This document shows, piece after piece, positions 26,001 through 33,980 of a stretch of DNA of 45,759 nt. Position numbers and translations under genes: made by a program. The stretch is from Alphaproteobacteria bacterium (GTDB taxonomy: Bacteria; Pseudomonadota; Alphaproteobacteria; Micropepsales; Micropepsaceae). The stretch's first letter is position 1, and the number at the start of each line of letters is the position of its first letter. The stretch covers positions 1 through 45,759 of the forward strand of contig JAATGL010000282.1 of assembly GCA_015654705.1 (NCBI GenBank), read 5' to 3'. A model generated the notes under the pieces. It saw nothing but the letters and a program-made list of their open reading frames with translations, made no database searches and had not been told where the DNA came from.

Positions 26001-27492
26001 CAGCGATCCGCGCCTGCTCGAACAGATGATCCGCAACCTGCTGTCCAACGCGCTGAAATACACCGAGCGCGGTTCGATCCTGCTGGGCTGCCGGCGGCAC
26101 GGGACGACGCTCAGCATCGAGGTCTGGGATACCGGCATCGGCATTGCCGACAAGGATCTGCGCGCGATCTTCGACGAGTATCACCAGCTCGACGCCGCCG
26201 CGCCGGAGCGCAGCCGCGGCCTCGGTCTCGGCCTGTCCATCGTCCAGCGGCTGGGCAATCTGCTGGGCCATCGCGTGCATGTGCGCTCGCGCCTGGGCAA
26301 AGGCTCGGTCTTCGCCATCGACGTCGCGCGGCCGACCGGTCCGGCGGCGTCGCCCGCGGACCGCGAACGGCGCGATTTCGCCGGCGAGGCCATGGAAGGC
26401 GTGCGCCGCACCGGTGCGATCCTCATCATCGAGGACGATCCGCAGATGCGCGAGCTTCTCGAAACGCTGCTCAAGGGCGAAGGCCATTATATCGCGACGG
26501 CCTCCGACGACGCGGCCGCCCTGGCGTTGATCGCCCATGGCACCTTGCGACCCGATCTCATTCTCGCGGACTACAATCTTGCCGACGGCAAGACCGGGCT
26601 CGAAGCCGGCGCGAAGCTCAGGGAAGAACTCGACCGGCAGGTTCCGGTCATCATCCTGACCGGCGATATCTCGACCGACGTGCTGCGCGAGGTCGCGCGC
26701 CGGGACTGCGTGCAGCTCAACAAGCCGGTGAAGCTGGCGGAGCTTTCCAAGGCCATCCAGCGCCTGCTGCCGATGTCGCAAGCCGCCAGGCACCTGCATG
26801 ATGCGGCCGCGGACACACCGGGCGCGCGCGTCGTCTTCGTGGTCGACGACGACGCCGAAGTGCGCGACGCGATGCGCATAGTGCTCGAGGACGCCGGCTG
26901 GGCGGTCGAGACTTTCTCGACCTGCGAGGCGTTTCTCGAAGCCTATCGGCACGGCCGTGAAGCCTGCCTGCTGATCGACGCTTATCTGCCCGGCATGACC
27001 GGGCTCGAATTGCTGCAACGGCTGAAGGATGACGGCCATCACCTGCCGGCGATCATGATCACGGGCAACAGCGACGTTTCGGTGGCGGTTCAGGCGATGA
27101 AGGCGGGCGCCTCGGATTTCATCGAGAAGCCGGTCGGGCGCAGCGAATTGCTGGCCAGCATCGAACACGCCGTCGAACAGTCGGTGGATTCGACGAGGCT
27201 GTTCGCCTGGCGCGAATCCGCGGCGAGCCACATCGCGAGCCTGACGCCGCGCCAGCGCGAGATCATGGATCTGGTGCTGGCCGGCCACCCCAGCAAGAAC
27301 ATCGCCGTCGATCTCGGCATCAGCCAGCGCACGGTGGAGAACCACCGCGCCTCCATCATGCGCAAGACCGGATCGAAATCCCTCCCGGCGCTGGCCCGCC
27401 TGGCGCTGGCCGCCGTGGGCGACGAGGCCGGCGCGCCGCCGGTCCAGGACGGCTTTCCCGCCACCTCCGCCTGGCCGATGGCGCGCAAATAG
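23026..27492 (+). CDS. CheB methylesterase-CheR methyltransferase-coiled coil-PAS-histidine kinase-REC-REC-LuxR HTH fusion protein
   Basis: CheB: IGASAGGLDACRKF, LVQHLDPNHES, SGTGADGSLGLKAV; CheR: LINVTSFFRDTKVF, VAGCSTGEETYSLAM; HK: ASHDLRQPLQTLALLQ, NLLSNALKYT, WDTGIGIADKD; two RECs (ILIIEDDPQMREL; VVFVVDDDAEVRDAM), HTH SLTPRQREIMDLVLAGHPSKNIAVDLGISQRTVENHRASIMRKTGSKS. Start could also be 23053. Confidence 0.93.
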   Translation: MAALGNKTGMPANRSHQAKPTRPPSIRGSVPARGPPQPAADFAIVGIGASAGGLDACRKFIEALPAGNGMAFILVQHLDPNHESMMVDLLAGQTPMTVRQAMEGMLLERDHLYVIPPGTYLSVGHGALHLTQPLARHGARLPFDFLLNSLAGEYGARAVCVILSGTGADGSLGLKAVKEKGGLVIAQDPDEADYDGMPRSAIATGAVDLVLAAGKIPEALAKHGRRLSPALARNGLHPKEAAKNRLPEIIDLLRSKTAHDFTLYKQGTLQRRIERRMAMAAIDVADMDRYLEMLRGDAKELDLLAKDLLINVTSFFRDTKVFSLLAQKIIPDLVRNHPADQPLRIWVAGCSTGEETYSLAMLFREAIIAAKSNIKLQVFASDVDPDAVAGAREGLYPQSIEADVSPERLARFFSKEDHGYRVSPTLRGMVVFTVQDVLADPPFSRLDMVSCRNLLIYLLPEAQAKVLSLFHFALRQGGVLLLGSSETAGNVAGRFEMIAKSERLYRHIGRSRPGEFGFPRSAGGMRVPARPAAEQAPSRQAALAELCRRLVLETYTPAAILINRKYECLYFLGPTDRYLQIAPGRPIHDLLAMARDGVRTKLRAAIQRACQENTRVVVAGGQLDRDGDARSFSIAVQPVLSDGEELLLICFIDGPKHESRRDRGATPGHIPRVAELEHELEATRSELQGAIHNLEISSEEQKAINEEALSVNEEYQSTNEELLTSKEELQSLNEELTALNSQLQETLERQRTTSNDLQNVLHSTDVATIFLDTNLGIRFFTPATKALFSVIPGDIGRPLADLSSLAADGALLEDARTVLRTQAPLEREIEARSGAWYIRRISPYRTQDNGVEGVVITFADITERRHAADALEAAKRQAQLANVAKSRFLATASHDLRQPLQTLALLQEQLTRTVEGEKSQTLVARLAQTLGAMSGMLNTLLDINQIEAGTIRAEMVTFPLDELFGRLRDEFTYHAQARSLNLRVVPCGLSVHSDPRLLEQMIRNLLSNALKYTERGSILLGCRRHGTTLSIEVWDTGIGIADKDLRAIFDEYHQLDAAAPERSRGLGLGLSIVQRLGNLLGHRVHVRSRLGKGSVFAIDVARPTGPAASPADRERRDFAGEAMEGVRRTGAILIIEDDPQMRELLETLLKGEGHYIATASDDAAALALIAHGTLRPDLILADYNLADGKTGLEAGAKLREELDRQVPVIILTGDISTDVLREVARRDCVQLNKPVKLAELSKAIQRLLPMSQAARHLHDAAADTPGARVVFVVDDDAEVRDAMRIVLEDAGWAVETFSTCEAFLEAYRHGREACLLIDAYLPGMTGLELLQRLKDDGHHLPAIMITGNSDVSVAVQAMKAGASDFIEKPVGRSELLASIEHAVEQSVDSTRLFAWRESAASHIASLTPRQREIMDLVLAGHPSKNIAVDLGISQRTVENHRASIMRKTGSKSLPALARLALAAVGDEAGAPPVQDGFPATSAWPMARK

Positions 27493-27528
27493 CATGGGCT
27501 TTCAGGCTCGGCTCACGCCCAGCACGGT

Positions 27529-28545
27529 TTACGGCGGCGTGACGATGCCGACCATCTTGACGACTTCGAAGTTCGAGCCTTTGACCTGGGACAACTCGCC
27601 GACCAGCTTGTCGTTGTTCCAGCCGTCATTGGGCGCGCCGGAGATGAACCAGTTGCTGCCATTGTCGGCGACCATCATGCCGTAGGTCTTCAGCGCCTGG
27701 AGGATGGCTTTGGTCTCCTTGCTGAAGCCGGACGGGATCACATAGCTCGCCTTCAGCCGCACGCGCATGCCCATCGGCGGAAGGTTGGGGTTGGTGTCGC
27801 TCGACGCCCAATGATTGGCCGGCGGCACATAGGCCTCGCGCGAATGGGCCACAGTGAAGCGCAGCGCATGCTGGATCGTGCCGGTCGAGGCCTCGTCATA
27901 GCGCGCAAGTCCGGGAAAGATCGGCAGGCCGGCCGCGTCGGCGCTGGTCCAGCCCGGCTTCTGCGTCGGCCGCACATTGTCGGAATTGAGGTGGAAGATG
28001 GCACCCGCGTCGGCCTTCCAGCCGATCGTCTTCAAAGGGAACGCGCGGTACATCTCATAGAGCCGGTTGATGTCGCGGTCGATCACCAGCACGTGGCGGT
28101 CGCCGCCGAACTTCTTGCCGTCCGGCCGGTAGCCTTCGATCGGCGCATCGGGAGGCACGGGATAGGGACCCTTGTCGCTCTCGCTCTTGTAGGCCTTGAA
28201 ATGGATCGGCACGCGCATCTGGGAATTGGGAATCACGACATAGGGAATGCCGATGATCGCGCCGCGATAGAGGCCGCTGCCGAAATCCGGATGCAGCCCG
28301 GTCGTGAGCCCGATCGAGGCGATCAGATTGTCCGAATTCGGATCGACATCCGATTTCGAAATGTCGGTGTTCCAGGCGTTGTCGGCGGGAAACGGCACCG
28401 CGCCGTTCAGATTGGCCTCGGGGCCGAGATCGGCGCCGGCCATCGAACCGTATTGCCAGGGCGGCGACGGTTTGTGCCCGGCCAGGCTTGGCTCGATCGT
28501 TGCGGCAAGGGCTAGGATCGAAAGTGCCGAGACAAAAGTCTTCAT
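27529..28545 (-). CDS. Secreted hypothetical protein
   Basis: MKTFVSALSILALAATIEPSLAGHKPSPP (signal peptide-like) ... NHWASSDTNPNLPPMGMRVRLKASYVIPSGFSKETKAILQALKTYGMMVADNGSNWFISGAPND. Confidence 0.8.
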   Translation of the reverse strand: MKTFVSALSILALAATIEPSLAGHKPSPPWQYGSMAGADLGPEANLNGAVPFPADNAWNTDISKSDVDPNSDNLIASIGLTTGLHPDFGSGLYRGAIIGIPYVVIPNSQMRVPIHFKAYKSESDKGPYPVPPDAPIEGYRPDGKKFGGDRHVLVIDRDINRLYEMYRAFPLKTIGWKADAGAIFHLNSDNVRPTQKPGWTSADAAGLPIFPGLARYDEASTGTIQHALRFTVAHSREAYVPPANHWASSDTNPNLPPMGMRVRLKASYVIPSGFSKETKAILQALKTYGMMVADNGSNWFISGAPNDGWNNDKLVGELSQVKGSNFEVVKMVGIVTPP

Positions 28546-28851
28546 GGCGCCGCTCCTGACGAATTGGCCGGACAGATCATTCCGCGCGACGCTTTCGCCC
28601 GCAAGCCCGTGTCGGCGATGACGCGGCCGAATCCGGTGATTGTTTTCGCCAGTTCCGCTCGAAGCGTTAAAAAATCCCTGCGGCGCCGCCGAACTTTTCA
28701 GACAGTCACTGTTGCAGCGCGGGCCCACGATGCAGGCGGCGTTCTTGCTGCCACCATCGGCCTATGATACCAGACAAACATTATCGAGATTTCTTTCGCC
28801 GGTTCATCCTGCGGGTCAGGTTGTCCCTGGCGCCTGGGGAGGAGTTCGGCC

Positions 28852-29652
28852 ATGCGCAAGACATATCTGGCTTCTTTGATGGCGGCCGCGATCGGCATAG
28901 CTCTCGTGCCGCTGCATGGCGCCCGCGCGGCCTGTGTCGGCGGCGCGAGCATCAAGGGCAATTTTGGCGCCACCATCAACGGCCCTGTGCTGGGCGGCGG
29001 CACGGCGCAGGTCTTCAACGGCATTCTGACCGCGAGCGGCAAATGCAAACTCAGGGGAACGCTCACCGGCGGCACGTTCGGTCAGCCGAGTTCGACGCAA
29101 GCCGTTACGGGAACCTACAGCGTGCCGACGGATGGGCCGGCCAGTATAAGCCTGTCGTTGCCGGGGTCCTCGGGGCAGGTCGCGTTCGATGTCGGCTTGG
29201 TCAAGGACGGCAAGGCCGACGAAGTCACCGGCATCGCAACCAATGGCCCTGCGACCGCGACGATCGATCTGACGGCCATTGCCAAGAAAAATTACAATTT
29301 GGCGAGTCTTTCTGGCACCTATATCGCTACCTGTACCGGCGCAGGAAATTCGGGAACCGGCGGGCTTGGCGCCGAACTCGTCTATTTTGTCTTTGACGGC
29401 GGCGGCAATATCTCGGGCTTGTCGCTCTCGAATGACAATGGCGGCTTCTTCTCGAACAGCTTACCGAACGGAACCTATACTGTGAGCACGGACGGGTCAT
29501 TCACGATCGGATATCCGGGAGACTTTTCGAGATTCGTCGTCGACGGCGAAATCGTAAGCAACGGCACCGAGCTGCGCGCTGTCCTGATAGACACCAATGC
29601 CGGGTTCGGACCTTACCGAACCTGCGTCATCAAGATCCAGTCGCCGAATTAA
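28852..29652 (+). CDS. Secreted hypothetical protein with apparent internal duplication
   Basis: MRKTYLASLMAAAIGIALVPLHGARAA signal peptide-like; Gly/Thr/Ser-rich repeats; good RBS (GGGGAGGAG). Confidence 0.78.
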   Translation: MRKTYLASLMAAAIGIALVPLHGARAACVGGASIKGNFGATINGPVLGGGTAQVFNGILTASGKCKLRGTLTGGTFGQPSSTQAVTGTYSVPTDGPASISLSLPGSSGQVAFDVGLVKDGKADEVTGIATNGPATATIDLTAIAKKNYNLASLSGTYIATCTGAGNSGTGGLGAELVYFVFDGGGNISGLSLSNDNGGFFSNSLPNGTYTVSTDGSFTIGYPGDFSRFVVDGEIVSNGTELRAVLIDTNAGFGPYRTCVIKIQSPN

Positions 29653-29679
29653 GCTGCGGCACCGGAGCCGGGACAGGCC

Positions 29680-29907
29680 TCAATCCTCGTTGCCGCGCAC
29701 GCGCCGACGCCTGCGCCGACGGCGGGGCTTTTCGGTCGGTTTGGAACTCTTGGGTGGCGGCGTCCGGCGGACCGCGACGGCCGGCCGCTTGGGTTCGGGG
29801 GCCTTGCCCAGTCCGACGACACCCAGCGCGATCAGCGCGAACACCACGAATCCGATGGGGATCAGGATCACCACCAGTCCGAGCATCATATGGCCCATGC
29901 CCGACAT
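29680..29907 (-). CDS. Small single-pass membrane protein with Arg-rich C-terminal tail
   Basis: MSGMGHMMLGLVVILIPIGFVVFALIALGVVGLGKAPEPKRPAVAVRRTPPPKSSKPTEKPRRRRRRRRVRGNED. Confidence 0.55.
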   Translation of the reverse strand: MSGMGHMMLGLVVILIPIGFVVFALIALGVVGLGKAPEPKRPAVAVRRTPPPKSSKPTEKPRRRRRRRRVRGNED

Positions 29908-30045
29908 TCCTTCGGAAGACCCTGCACCAATGGGCTTTCCGGCCCGGGAATGAAAGGAAGAAACACCGGGTTTCCAAGGATACCAAAATAACCCTGCGAC
30001 ACGAAATTTTTATGCGCGCGCAATCGACTCGTTCATATTGCGCCG

Positions 30046-30699
30046 ATGATCAGCGTCGTGATTCCAACCTTGAACGCCCAGGACAGCCTTCCGCGCTGCT
30101 TCGACAGCCTGATCGGCGCGACGGTGCGCGGCCTGGTGCGCGAGGTGATCGTGGCCGATGGCGGCTCGTCCGACGAGACGCTGGCCATCGCCGACGGCGC
30201 CGGCGCACATGTCACCAGCGCCGTCAGGAACCGCGGCGCCCAGCTTCAGGAAGGGGCCCGGGCGGCGCGCCATGAATGGCTGCTGTTTCTTCACCCGCAG
30301 ACGGCACTGGAAGCCGGCTGGGACAGCGAGGCGGAATCCTTCATCGAGCGCGTCACGCTGGAGCGGCCCTTCGCCGCGTCGTTCCGCTTCGGGCTCGACG
30401 AATTCGGCCCGCAGGCGCGGCGGCGCGAGATCTTGGCGGCGCTGCGCTGCTGGCTGTTCGGCCTGCCCCGCGGCAATCAGGGTCTGCTGATCCCCCGGCG
30501 GTTCTACCAGAAACTCGGCGGCCATCGCGCGACCGCCATGGATGATATCGATCTGGTGCGCCGCATCGGCCGGCGCCGCCTGGCGATGCTGCGCGCCCGC
30601 GCCGTCAACATGCGCGAGCCGCGCGAAAGCCATCTGGCACTGCTGCTCCTGCACGCCCTGCGCGTCCCACCCGGTGTCGTGTCGAAACTGGCGCGCTAA
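30046..30699 (+). CDS. Glycosyltransferase family 2 protein
   Basis: MISVVIPTLNAQDSLPRCFDSLIGATVRGLVREVIVADGGSSDETLAIADGAGAHV. Confidence 0.9.
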   Translation: MISVVIPTLNAQDSLPRCFDSLIGATVRGLVREVIVADGGSSDETLAIADGAGAHVTSAVRNRGAQLQEGARAARHEWLLFLHPQTALEAGWDSEAESFIERVTLERPFAASFRFGLDEFGPQARRREILAALRCWLFGLPRGNQGLLIPRRFYQKLGGHRATAMDDIDLVRRIGRRRLAMLRARAVNMREPRESHLALLLLHALRVPPGVVSKLAR

Positions 30700-30724
30700 C
30701 CGCGTCATCAACAAAGGGTGGAGT

Positions 30725-31261
30725 TCACCGCTCCTCCAGCCGCGGCATGATCTCGACGAAATTGCAGGGGCGGTAGCGGATGTCGAGTTGCCATTTGAGG
30801 ATTCCGTCCCAGCCGTCCTTCACCGCGCCGGGCGAGCCGGGCAGGGCGAAAAGATAGGTGCCCTTGGCGACGCCCGCGCAGGCGCGCGACTGGATCGTGG
30901 AAGTGCCGATCTTCTCGTAGGAGATTTGGTGAAAGAGCACGGAGAAGCCGTCGATCTCCTTCTCGAAGACCGAGCGGAACGCCTCCACCGTCACGTCGCG
31001 GCCGGTCAGGCCGGTGCCGCCAGTGGAGATCACCGCGTCGATCTGCGGATCGTCGATCCAGGCGCGGAGCTGCGCGGCGATGGCCGCCTGGTCGTCCTTC
31101 AGGATCGTTCGCGCGGCGAGCACATGGCCGGCCTCGGCGATGCGCGCCGCCAGCGTATCGCCCGAGACGTCGTTCGTGATGTCGCGCGTGTCGGAGACCG
31201 TCATCAACGCGATGCGGACGGGAACGAAGGCGCGGCTCTCGTCAATCCGATGCGGCGGCAT
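30725..31261 (-). CDS. moaB: Molybdenum cofactor biosynthesis protein B (MoaB/Mog family)
   Basis: MPPHRIDESRAFVPVRIALMTVSDTRDITNDVSGDTLAARIAEAGHVLAARTILKDD...VISTGGTGLTGRDVTVEA...FALPGSPGAVKDGWDGIL. Confidence 0.93.
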   Translation of the reverse strand: MPPHRIDESRAFVPVRIALMTVSDTRDITNDVSGDTLAARIAEAGHVLAARTILKDDQAAIAAQLRAWIDDPQIDAVISTGGTGLTGRDVTVEAFRSVFEKEIDGFSVLFHQISYEKIGTSTIQSRACAGVAKGTYLFALPGSPGAVKDGWDGILKWQLDIRYRPCNFVEIMPRLEER

Positions 31262-33029
31262 CGTTGTCTTCCTCGGGTGCGGGGGCGGGGGGCGGCGGCG
31301 GCGCGGGCTGCTGCGGCGGCTTGTAGATCGGCCAGGTCCCCGACGCGGTTTCCGCCAGCGTGGTGGCATCCAGCCCGAGGCGGCGGCGGTACATCCAGTG
31401 ATAGGTCAGCAGCCGCTTCACATAGAGCCGGGTCTCCGGCGCGCGCATGCTCTCGATGAACAGCAGCGCGTCGTCTTCCTTGCCCTCGCGCGCCGCCATC
31501 CAGCTCGAAACCTTGAGCGGCCCGGCATTGTAGGCGGCGCAAAGCTCCACCATGTTGCCGTTGTAGAGGTTGAGGAGCTGGGCGACGTAGCGCTGGCCGA
31601 GCGTCATGTTGTAGCGCGCGTCGGTCAGCTGCGCGACGGCGCCGGGGCCGGCGATATGGGTGGCGGTGCCGGGCATCAGCTGCATCAGCCCGCGCGCGCC
31701 GGCCGGCGATACCGCGTCGGCATGGAAGCGGCTCTCGGCGCGGGCGAAGGCCAGCACCAGCGACGGATCGATCGTGTAGCCGCCATCGGGCTTGTAGAGC
31801 GGCACGGGGAAAAGCCCCGTCAGCATGATGCCGCGCGAGGCGCTGAGCTCGCTGGCGCGCAGTTCCAGATTGGGCACGTCTAGCCGCCGCGCCAGCGCCG
31901 CGAAGGCGGCTTCCTGGGGCAGATCGATCTGGCCGAAGGCGCGCTCCATCTCCTTGTCGGTGTCGGCGCGCTCGCCGACCTGCCACAGCGCCACCGCGCG
32001 GTGCGCCGCCGGAATCTGCATCAGTTGCGCCAGGCCAGGCGCATCGAGGACCGGATCGGAGAATCCCGACTGCGTGTCCTGGCCCAGCAGCTTCTCCGCC
32101 AGCAGACCGTAGAATGTCGGTTCCTCGCGCGCGGCGAAGGTCAGAAGCGTCACCACCTTTGCCGGATCGCCCTCGCGCATATGGGCACGCGCCGCCCAGA
32201 ACGCGGCGGCGCTGCGCACCCAGTTGGGCACCGAACCGACCTGCGCCAGCACCTCGAAATGCTGCGCGGCTTCCTTGAACAGGCCAAGGCGGAACGCTGC
32301 GAGACCGGCATTCCAGTCGAGCAGCGGCGCCGCCTGCCCGTCGCTGGCCGCGGCGCGGGAGGCGAGGTCGTAGGCCTTCTGGTCCATGCCCTCGGCGAAA
32401 TAGGACGCAGCGATGTGCTGCGACAGCCGTGCGATGTCGGCGGCCGGCACGCTGTTGGCGTCGATCAGGGGCTGCAGCACGGCCATCGCCTGATCGGGCG
32501 CATCGGCTTTGATGGCGGCGTTGATCGCGATCTGCGCCGCGCGCGCGGTGTCCGACGTCAGGGGCGGATCGGGCAGGTTCACGTCTTCGTAGCCGCCGCC
32601 CTTCATATGCGGCATCGGCGCCGGCGCCGGAATGTTGGTGACCACGGCGACCAGAATAGTCCTGTGGTGACGCCGGATCTTCTTGGTCGAGCGTTTGACC
32701 GCCAGCCGGTAGATGCGTTCCGCCACCGGCAGCTCCGCGTAAGTCTGCAGCCAGACCACGAGGTCGCCGACCGGCACGCGCTTGCCGCGCGCGGACAGAT
32801 ACCGCTCCGCCAGGACATAGCCTTTCAGCGATGTGTCGGTGAGCTTGTCGAACAGCGCGTCCGCCCTGGCGGTATGCCCCGCGCGTTCCGCCGCAAAGAT
32901 CTCGCGATAGCGCTGCGCGTCATCCTGCGACAGGATTTTCGGCGCGTCCGTCTCCTGCGCCTGCGCGCGGAAGCCGCTGAAGAAAGCCAATGCCGTCAGG
33001 AATGCAATCAAAACGCGGCACGCCGTCAT
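31242..33029 (-). CDS. Soluble lytic murein transglycosylase
   Basis: Signal peptide-like N-terminus; SLT motif LAFARAESRFHADAVSPAGARGLMQLMPGTATHIAG...CAAYNAGPLKVSSW. Confidence 0.93.
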   Translation of the reverse strand: MTACRVLIAFLTALAFFSGFRAQAQETDAPKILSQDDAQRYREIFAAERAGHTARADALFDKLTDTSLKGYVLAERYLSARGKRVPVGDLVVWLQTYAELPVAERIYRLAVKRSTKKIRRHHRTILVAVVTNIPAPAPMPHMKGGGYEDVNLPDPPLTSDTARAAQIAINAAIKADAPDQAMAVLQPLIDANSVPAADIARLSQHIAASYFAEGMDQKAYDLASRAAASDGQAAPLLDWNAGLAAFRLGLFKEAAQHFEVLAQVGSVPNWVRSAAAFWAARAHMREGDPAKVVTLLTFAAREEPTFYGLLAEKLLGQDTQSGFSDPVLDAPGLAQLMQIPAAHRAVALWQVGERADTDKEMERAFGQIDLPQEAAFAALARRLDVPNLELRASELSASRGIMLTGLFPVPLYKPDGGYTIDPSLVLAFARAESRFHADAVSPAGARGLMQLMPGTATHIAGPGAVAQLTDARYNMTLGQRYVAQLLNLYNGNMVELCAAYNAGPLKVSSWMAAREGKEDDALLFIESMRAPETRLYVKRLLTYHWMYRRRLGLDATTLAETASGTWPIYKPPQQPAPPPPPAPAPEEDNDAAASD

Positions 33030-33056
33030 ATCCTGTCCCTTGTTTGTCGAACGCGG

Positions 33057-33860
33057 TCAGTCTTCGGGCGAGCGCAGCGAAGCAATCTTCTGCTCGACCG
33101 CTTGAAGATCGCGCCAGGCCAGCTTCTTGTGTGCCGGCTGGCGGAGCAGATAGGCGGGATGCAGCGTCGGCATCACTGGAACCAGGCGCCTGCCGACATT
33201 GTATTCGAGCCAGCGGCCGCGTGTCTTCATGATTCCGTCGCTGCGTCCCATCACATGGCGCACCGCGACCGCGCCGAGCAGCACGATCACCTCGGGATCG
33301 ACCAGCTCGATATGCCGGCGCAGGAAGGGCAGGCACATCGCCGCTTCCTCCGGCGACGGGTCGCGATTGTCCGGCGGACGCCAGTTCAGCACATTGGTGA
33401 TGTAGGCTGTGGTGCGGTCGAGGCCGATCGCGGCCAGCATCTTGTCCAGCAGCTTGCCGGCGCGCCCGACGAAGGGCAGACCGATGCGGTCCTCGTCGCG
33501 TCCCGGCGCCTCGCCGATGAAGAGGATGCGGCTGGCGGGATTGCCGTCGGCGAATACAGTGTGGGTGGCCGAGCGTTTCAACGCACAGCCGTCGAAGCCT
33601 TCCAGCGCGGCCCTGAGTTCGGCCAGCGAATTGGCAGCTTTGGCGAGTTCCATCGCCGTGCCGATGGAGTCGGAAGGCGCGGATGGGGCCGCCTTGACGG
33701 CCTCGCGCACCGGAGATGCAGGGTGCGGCTTCGCTTCGGTGGGTGGCCGCGCCGGCGCCCGCGCCGAGAACCTGTCGACCGGCACGTCGCCGATGGCCTC
33801 GTCCGCGCCGGCTTCGACCAGCCAGGCAAGGGCGGACAGGGAATCGGGCATGGCAGCCAT
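33057..33860 (-). CDS. Uracil-DNA glycosylase (family 4-like)
   Basis: RILFIGEAPGRDEDRIGLPFVGRAGKLLDKMLAAIGLDRTTAYITNVLNWRPPDNRDPSPEE...LLGAVAVRHVMG...HPAYLLRQPAHKKLAW. Confidence 0.92.
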   Translation of the reverse strand: MAAMPDSLSALAWLVEAGADEAIGDVPVDRFSARAPARPPTEAKPHPASPVREAVKAAPSAPSDSIGTAMELAKAANSLAELRAALEGFDGCALKRSATHTVFADGNPASRILFIGEAPGRDEDRIGLPFVGRAGKLLDKMLAAIGLDRTTAYITNVLNWRPPDNRDPSPEEAAMCLPFLRRHIELVDPEVIVLLGAVAVRHVMGRSDGIMKTRGRWLEYNVGRRLVPVMPTLHPAYLLRQPAHKKLAWRDLQAVEQKIASLRSPED

Positions 33861-33980
33861 CGTGCGGACGTCTCCTTCCCTCGCGGAAGCCCCCAGCCTA
33901 GCGAGGCCAAAGGGGGATTGCATCCGGCAAATGCCCCGTCCCATAACCCATGCCGGGGACGGAGAAGCTCAGGGATTGCG

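Noticed and set aside
32001-33980. N-terminal extension of the 1214-aa ORF ending in ETF-QO
   Set aside because: Antisense to the lytic transglycosylase and UDG genes; ETF-QO homology begins at 33981
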